NCBI GenBank assembly: GCA_016204425.1
Contig: JACQKR010000004.1
Span: 1-17,009, forward strand
Reading direction: 5' to 3'
Source of the DNA: Candidatus Levyibacteriota bacterium
GTDB taxonomy: Bacteria > Patescibacteriota > Microgenomatia > Levybacterales > UBA12049
DNA length: 17,009 nt
Shown here: positions 13,223 to 17,009 of the stretch, in pieces
Layout of the letters: each line of letters starts with the position of its first letter
Numbering within the stretch: position 1 is the first letter of the stretch
Position numbers and translations under genes: made by a program
The notes under the pieces: model-generated
The model's database searches: none
Seen by the model: the letters and a program-made list of their open reading frames with translations, nothing else
Told to the model about the DNA's origin: nothing

Positions 13223-13792
13223 TTATTGTGAGGAGAGGAGAATCGTCGTATTTGAGCTCTCTTTTAAGACAGATGATGATCTTTCAAGGTCTGTGACGAC
13301 TGTTTGGGGGAGTATTTGAATTGTCGTTTGTGATTCCGAAGTGCCGGGTTTTTTATTGAACGTAATTGTCGCAATTGTGCCCTTTCCAGCGATTGAGTCT
13401 TGAGCAGGTGAGATACCAACAGCAAAAGTTATCCGTCCTGTTGCCTGATCTACTTTGTTTATTGGTGTCAGTGGAAGCGCATTTGCGAATAATCCTGCTT
13501 GTTTGATTTGGACATTTGTTAGTGCTTCCGGATCATAGGTCATTTCAAGCTGGTATCCAGAGGCCTTATCCTTGTCAGTGTCAATTATGACATCAACGCT
13601 TCCAGCACCGTTTTGACTCACCGTTACAGGATTTGGAGAAAGAGAAAGAAATGTGTGCGCAATTGGTGTCGGTGTGACTTTTTCAGTTGGTATTGTCGGC
13701 AGTTTCTTTCTTTCAGTTGAGAGGGCAATCACGAGCAACACGACAGTAACAACGAGCAATCCTCCAATAAGTCCTAGCGTTTTTTTTGACAT
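13223..13792 (-). CDS. Membrane-anchored cohesin-domain protein, 189 aa
   Basis: One N-terminal transmembrane anchor (about residues 6-24, LGLIGGLLVVTVVLLVIAL), a short Thr/Pro-containing spacer (30-45), then a single cohesin-like domain to the C-terminus. Cohesin features: SLSPNPVTVSQNGAGSVDVIIDT (first strands), GYQLEMTYDPEAL, and GKGTIATITFNKK near the end, which is the characteristic order for type I cohesins. It has no dockerin, so it is suited to be the cell-surface receptor for the two dockerin proteins encoded beside it. It lies between them on the same strand, 54 bp after one and 62 bp before the other. TATAAT 10 nt upstream supports ATG 13792. Binding partners are inferred from domain logic and gene order only. 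Confidence 0.87.
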   Translation of the reverse strand: MSKKTLGLIGGLLVVTVVLLVIALSTERKKLPTIPTEKVTPTPIAHTFLSLSPNPVTVSQNGAGSVDVIIDTDKDKASGYQLEMTYDPEALTNVQIKQAGLFANALPLTPINKVDQATGRITFAVGISPAQDSIAGKGTIATITFNKKPGTSESQTTIQILPQTVVTDLERSSSVLKESSNTTILLSSQ

Positions 13793-13802
13793 AGCTTATT
13801 CC

Positions 13803-13832
13803 ATTATAGGTACTCTATTTTTTAATTTGCAA
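13803..13832 (-). promoter_or_regulatory. Promoter of the anchored cohesin gene
   Basis: Minus strand: TTGCAA (13832-13827), 18-bp spacer, perfect TATAAT (13808-13803), 10 nt to ATG 13792. It differs from the TACGCTAG promoters of its neighbours. Confidence 0.6.
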
Positions 13833-13846
13833 TAGGCGTATCGTAC

Positions 13847-16171
13847 TTAATCTCCGCTTTGTACAGAAAGGTCACGAATGAAAAGGTTGTAATCAAATTG
13901 ATTGACTTTATCGTCGTCCGTGAGGTCTGTTGCGGCTTTTTTCTGCGGGTCACACGATTTTGCAGGAAGGAAATCGCTATAGCAGCCAATGATCATGTTG
14001 TAATCAAGGATATTTAAGACATTATCATTGTTCACATCTCCTGCGATAAGTGTTACTTCAGGCATCGTATTTGTTTGCTCGGCAGTAATTGTCTGAATCC
14101 CGCCAATCCGTCGTTTTAGATACATGTCTGTTTTGATTTTCACATTGTAGTTGCCGCTTGAGAGAATACCCATACTCACGGTTCCTTTGAAGTTTCCGGT
14201 TGCCTGGTCATAAATCATTGTTCCTGATTTTTGTTCGACGAGCTGGTTTGAACTGTTGAAAAGTTCGACATTTAATGGCCGTTCCGGATGCAGAGGATTC
14301 TTATTGCTTGACTGTGATCCTGTCGGGTTTGGACTATCGCCACTTGCGCCAATGCCATGCAGGAACACGGTAAACTTGAGTAACGTTGCGTTTGGTTCAG
14401 GTGTTGGGGTAATTGTTGGCGTTGGTGTGTTCGTCGGTGTTGCCGACGGCGCTTGTGTAGGAGGGAATGTCGGTATAGTCGTAGGAGTTGCAGTTGGTGT
14501 TGGTGTCCTCGTTGGGGTATTTGTTGGTGTATTGGTTGGTGTGTTTGTTGGTGTATTGGTAGGCGAGATTCTGACTCCAAACGCTCTCTCGGTAACCGCA
14601 TTTGCATTATCGATGACGAAAGAATAGATCGTCGGACTGACAGGAACTGTTTGTATCCATCCGGACTGGAGTGTCAGGCCAAGCGTATACGCATCATCGC
14701 ACAGGTTATTAAACTTATAATTTCCTTCAGCATCAGTTTTTACCAATGCAATCTGTGCGCCTGTTGCTGCATTTGAGAGTTTTACACTCCATCCTCCGAG
14801 TTTTTGCTCAGTTGTTTCATCAAACGTCTTATTCCCATTCCCATCTCCAAATACGTACCCATTCACTTCGCCTTTTGCGATGACTGCAGAAATCTGTACA
14901 AAGATTTCATCTAAGCCATTCGCGTCTGGAGCAAAGTAATATTTTCCACCTGTCTCCTCAGCGACTTTTTTCAGAAATTCCGTTCGGACATTTGTACCAA
15001 AGCCAATAGTGTAATACACGATGCCTTGTTCGTGAAATCCTTTGAGAATTTCACTCAGTGCTCCCGCCTCTGCCTCAGCAGCACTATATGGCGATACGTC
15101 ATCGATCGCGCGGGTTGCACCGCCGTCGGTGAGTAAGATAGCGACTTTTTTCAAACCCGATCGTCCATGCGCCTTAAATTCTTCATTTGAGGTTCTGACC
15201 GCACACTGAATACAGGTTGTTCCCGCAACAACAATATCGTTAATTGCGGTTTTGACGTTGGTATAGTTTTCGGTGAGCGGTTCCTCGAGCCAGGTATATT
15301 TTGATGTTGTCGTCCACTGTGATGAAATACTGGTGACACCAATGTGATGTTTTGGCGTTGCGTTATGCGAAGCAAGAAGATCGACAAATCCCTTTGCCGC
15401 TTCTTTGGCCCGTTGTATTCTGGGGGTGGAGTCGCTCGTACTTGTTGCGTTATTCATGCTGCCTGACTTATCGACAACAAGCATCGTATCGACACCGGTA
15501 TTTGTCAGGCAGAATGCTCCGCCTGTTCCGTCGCTTATTGTCGGGAGGGGGCGAGTCGTTGGTGTCGGGGTGTTGGTGATAGTGGGTGCAGTGCCGACTG
15601 TATACGTAACGACAAACTGATTATTTCCGAAATTTGATTCTGTCGCGACGTTGTTGTAGTTAATAAATGCCCGGGCGTAGTATCTTCCGGATGATGATTT
15701 TTTCCATGACTTTACTCCATGGAAAAATCCTTGATTTTCGTGTGATGGATACGAGCCATATGTTTTTATATATCCTGCACCGAAGAGGCCATTTCTCATA
15801 AACATGCCAATATCCGATGTTGTATTGACCGCCACAGCGCTTTGTTTGTTGCTATAGATTTGGCTGAGAACGAGATTATCAGGGGATGTTGTTGCTTCGC
15901 CGCCCTGGTTTTTGTACGTCACAACGACATAAATGTCCTGGTTAATCGCAAACGCATTTTTTTTGTTTCCATTAACATCGGTGAGGTACATATCGGTAAT
16001 CACAAGATCAGCAGAGGTCGCTGCTCTTGATTGCTGATTTTGCTGTTCCTGTGCTGCGCGAAGGCCGACACCAACGCCGGCAATAAGAATAATGAGGCTA
16101 AGAACTGCTAGCAAACGAGCGTGATTTCCTGATGAAACAAATTGCCATATTTTAACAAACGGATTTTGCAT
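13847..16171 (-). CDS. Surface protein: CARDB, von Willebrand A, SdrD-B-like and dockerin domains, 774 aa
   Basis: Signal/anchor helix at residues about 19-39. CARDB-like Ig domain 54-193 (DIYVVVTYKNQG ... NFGNNQFVVTYTV). von Willebrand factor A domain about 225-435 with a complete MIDAS: D234-K-S236-G-S238, T318/T319, D349 (ILLTDGG). SdrD B-like/carboxypeptidase-regulatory-like beta domain 437-534 (GYVFGDGNGNKTFDETT ... DAEGNYKF). Thr/Pro linker 537-594 with TNTP repeats. The HGIG module at about 599-705 is homologous to that of the neighbouring dockerin gene. Type I dockerin 711-768 has calcium loops D712-N714-D716...D723 and D749-T751-D753...D760. Probably an adhesin held on the surface by dockerin-cohesin contact. 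ATG 16171 is preferred to TTG 16174; the -10 lies 8 nt upstream. Confidence 0.92.
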   Translation of the reverse strand: MQNPFVKIWQFVSSGNHARLLAVLSLIILIAGVGVGLRAAQEQQNQQSRAATSADLVITDMYLTDVNGNKKNAFAINQDIYVVVTYKNQGGEATTSPDNLVLSQIYSNKQSAVAVNTTSDIGMFMRNGLFGAGYIKTYGSYPSHENQGFFHGVKSWKKSSSGRYYARAFINYNNVATESNFGNNQFVVTYTVGTAPTITNTPTPTTRPLPTISDGTGGAFCLTNTGVDTMLVVDKSGSMNNATSTSDSTPRIQRAKEAAKGFVDLLASHNATPKHHIGVTSISSQWTTTSKYTWLEEPLTENYTNVKTAINDIVVAGTTCIQCAVRTSNEEFKAHGRSGLKKVAILLTDGGATRAIDDVSPYSAAEAEAGALSEILKGFHEQGIVYYTIGFGTNVRTEFLKKVAEETGGKYYFAPDANGLDEIFVQISAVIAKGEVNGYVFGDGNGNKTFDETTEQKLGGWSVKLSNAATGAQIALVKTDAEGNYKFNNLCDDAYTLGLTLQSGWIQTVPVSPTIYSFVIDNANAVTERAFGVRISPTNTPTNTPTNTPTNTPTRTPTPTATPTTIPTFPPTQAPSATPTNTPTPTITPTPEPNATLLKFTVFLHGIGASGDSPNPTGSQSSNKNPLHPERPLNVELFNSSNQLVEQKSGTMIYDQATGNFKGTVSMGILSSGNYNVKIKTDMYLKRRIGGIQTITAEQTNTMPEVTLIAGDVNNDNVLNILDYNMIIGCYSDFLPAKSCDPQKKAATDLTDDDKVNQFDYNLFIRDLSVQSGD

Positions 16172-16179
16172 CAACTACT

Positions 16180-16208
16180 AGCGTACTTGAGGTTATGCAC
16201 TTTGTCAA
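16180..16208 (-). promoter_or_regulatory. Promoter of the vWA-dockerin gene
   Basis: Minus strand: perfect TTGACA (16208-16203), 17-bp spacer, TACGCT (16185-16180) within TACGCTAG, then 8 nt to ATG 16171. Confidence 0.65.
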
Positions 16209-16212
16209 TATT

Positions 16213-16365
16213 ATCCTGCGTAACTATTCAGTTCTTTCCGATGAAAATGTCATTGCGATTCGTCAGCTGACGGAGAAGCAATCCCGCAGGTCATGAGATC
16301 GCCACATCCCGCCAAGGCGGGACTCGCGATGACAACCTGTTGGAGAAAACTGAATAGTTACAGGA
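16213..16365 (+). repeat. Nested MITE-like inverted-repeat element
   Basis: Outer arms: ATCCTG (16213-16218) plus TAACTATTCAGTT (16221-16233) against AACTGAATAGTTA (16348-16360) plus CAGGAT (16361-16366), all perfect. Second layer: TGTCATTGCGA (16248-16258) against TCGCGATGACA (16324-16334), 10 of 11 paired. Inner hairpins: CGTCAGCTGACG (16261-16272) and TCCCGCC-AA-GGCGGGA (16307-16322). No transposase is present. It occupies the gap between the divergent vWA-dockerin and dcd genes. Confidence 0.85.
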
Positions 16366-16396
16366 TTACCCGTGTACGAAATAGTATTTATCATGC

Positions 16397-16402
16397 TATA
16401 CT
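16397..16402 (+). promoter_or_regulatory. Candidate -10 box for the dcd transcript
   Basis: TATACT, without a convincing -35. It lies 7 nt before an ATG at 16410 and 54 nt before the dcd start. Confidence 0.45.
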
Positions 16403-16409
16403 CATGAAC

Positions 16410-16460
16410 ATGATCCTTCGACATGTGCTCAGGATCATACTGAGGTATTCGAACGTATGA
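16410..16460 (+). CDS. Possible leaderless leader ORF upstream of dcd, 16 aa
   Basis: ATG 16410 to TGA 16458-16460 encodes a 16-residue basic, hydrophobic peptide (MILRHVLRIILRYSNV). Its stop overlaps the dcd start in ATGA, the classic coupling arrangement, and its start lies 7 nt after a TATACT box as in the other leaderless genes. The frame also contains the inverted repeat ATGATCC (16410-16416) and GGATCAT (16432-16438), resembling a common CCTTCGAC...GCTCAGG repeat, so the ORF may be fortuitous. Confidence 0.35.
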   Translation: MILRHVLRIILRYSNV

Positions 16461-17009
16461 TATTGTCCGATCGGGATTTGAAAAAAGCGCTGGAAAGTAA
16501 ACGGATTATTATTACCCCTTCGATTGATTACGCAACGCAACTGAGCTCCTGCTCTATAGACCTTCGTTTAGGTGATGCATTTCGTGTTTTTGAACATAGC
16601 CGCCAGCCGTATATCGATCCTTTTAACAGAAAAGAAGGGGAGGATTTTACCAAAGAATTCAAGATTGAGGACAACAAGCCTTTTATTATCCAGCCGGGAG
16701 ACTTTGTTTTAGGAATAACACAGGAGTATCTCGAGGTTCCTGATGATTTGACTGGAAGGCTTGAAGGGCGGTCGAGTATTGGAAGGCTCGGTATTGTTGT
16801 TCACTCAACCGCTGCAAATATAGAATGCGGATTCAGAGGACATATCACGTTAGAGCTGGCAAACATGGGCAAAATGGCAGTTGCCCTCTATCCCGGCATG
16901 CGGATTTGTTCCGTATCCTTTGAAGAGCTCACCAGCCCTGCTGAAGTACCGTATTATAAGAAGAAGCATGCCAAGTATGTCGGGCAAAAAGGCCCGGACG
17001 AGTCGAAGC
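16457..17009 (+). CDS. dcd: dCTP deaminase, C-terminus cut by window edge
   Basis: Deaminates dCTP to dUTP (in some family members also hydrolysing it to dUMP), feeding dTTP synthesis in the cytoplasm. Motifs seen in 184 translated residues: SCSIDLRLGD (31-40), IIQPGDFVLGITQEYLEVP (77-95), GRLEGRSSIGRLGIVVHSTA (100-119, the substrate-binding R-S-S-x-x-R-L-G region), GFRGHITLELAN (125-136, with E133 matching the catalytic Glu), LYPGMRICSVSFEEL (144-158), and KYVGQKGPDESK (173-184, the C-terminal lid motif). Family length is about 175-195 residues, so nearly the whole protein is present, and the frame is open to the edge. The ATG at 16457 overlaps the stop of a possible leader ORF. Whether it is mono- or bifunctional cannot be settled here. 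Confidence 0.95.
   Translation, partial: MILSDRDLKKALESKRIIITPSIDYATQLSSCSIDLRLGDAFRVFEHSRQPYIDPFNRKEGEDFTKEFKIEDNKPFIIQPGDFVLGITQEYLEVPDDLTGRLEGRSSIGRLGIVVHSTAANIECGFRGHITLELANMGKMAVALYPGMRICSVSFEELTSPAEVPYYKKKHAKYVGQKGPDESK

Noticed and set aside
14400..14580. Tandem repeat array that might look like a CRISPR or satellite
   Set aside because: The repeats are codons for a TNTP-type Thr/Pro linker in the vWA-dockerin protein, lack unique spacers and keep the reading frame.
11238..16171. Cellulosome gene cluster
   Set aside because: Cohesins and dockerins are present but there is no glycoside hydrolase or carbohydrate-binding module; the vWA and CARDB domains point to adhesion instead.

Overview
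The window looks like part of a Candidate Phyla Radiation (Patescibacteria) genome, most likely Microgenomates-like. Evidence: the 3' end of a divergent bacterial 16S rRNA; small genes with short intergenic gaps; a MurF-type ligase without an N-terminal domain; a CofE-like ligase of the kind often annotated in these genomes; and threonine/proline-rich surface proteins carrying dockerins. The genetic code appears standard. Lineage is inferred from gene content and was not searched.

Layout. 1-208: 16S 3' end, then a hairpin-rich trailer ending in an intrinsic terminator at about 518-543, with no 23S rRNA following. 572-2714 (minus): a small hypothetical gene and a long repeat-containing membrane-associated hypothetical gene. 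2829-2901: tRNA-Cys(GCA), then a palindromic repeat element. 3079-3405: two small genes, one too short for routine calling. 3543-3833: a remarkable tRNA cluster in which a complete tRNA-Ile(GAT) lies inside the anticodon loop of an interrupted tRNA-Val(GAC), next to a decayed tRNA 5' half. 3869-5323: a hypothetical protein and a single-pass membrane protein. 5320-6786 (minus): MurF-like ligase with a MITE-like element inserted in frame. 6866-10395: two tandem paralogues of unknown function that both keep a CxDGR...HxxC pattern like the zinc site of beta-carbonic anhydrases. 10417-11166: CofE-like gamma-glutamyl ligase. 11238-16171 (minus): three surface proteins (cohesin+dockerin; anchored cohesin; CARDB/vWA/SdrD-like/dockerin), which look like a self-assembling cohesin-dockerin system. 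16213-16365: another nested inverted-repeat element. 16457-end: dCTP deaminase, cut at the window edge and possibly preceded by a coupled leader ORF.

Two themes cross gene boundaries. (1) Most genes have a -10 box only 6-8 nt before the start codon, so their mRNAs should be leaderless although the 16S anti-Shine-Dalgarno is intact; this decided several start codons, including correcting one TTG that is really a -35 box. (2) Palindromic elements are everywhere: between genes, in frame inside two protein genes, and inside a tRNA gene.

The best candidates for undescribed biology are the nested tRNA locus, the tandem carbonic-anhydrase-like paralogues, and the cohesin-dockerin surface cluster, two of whose genes share an unusual promoter.
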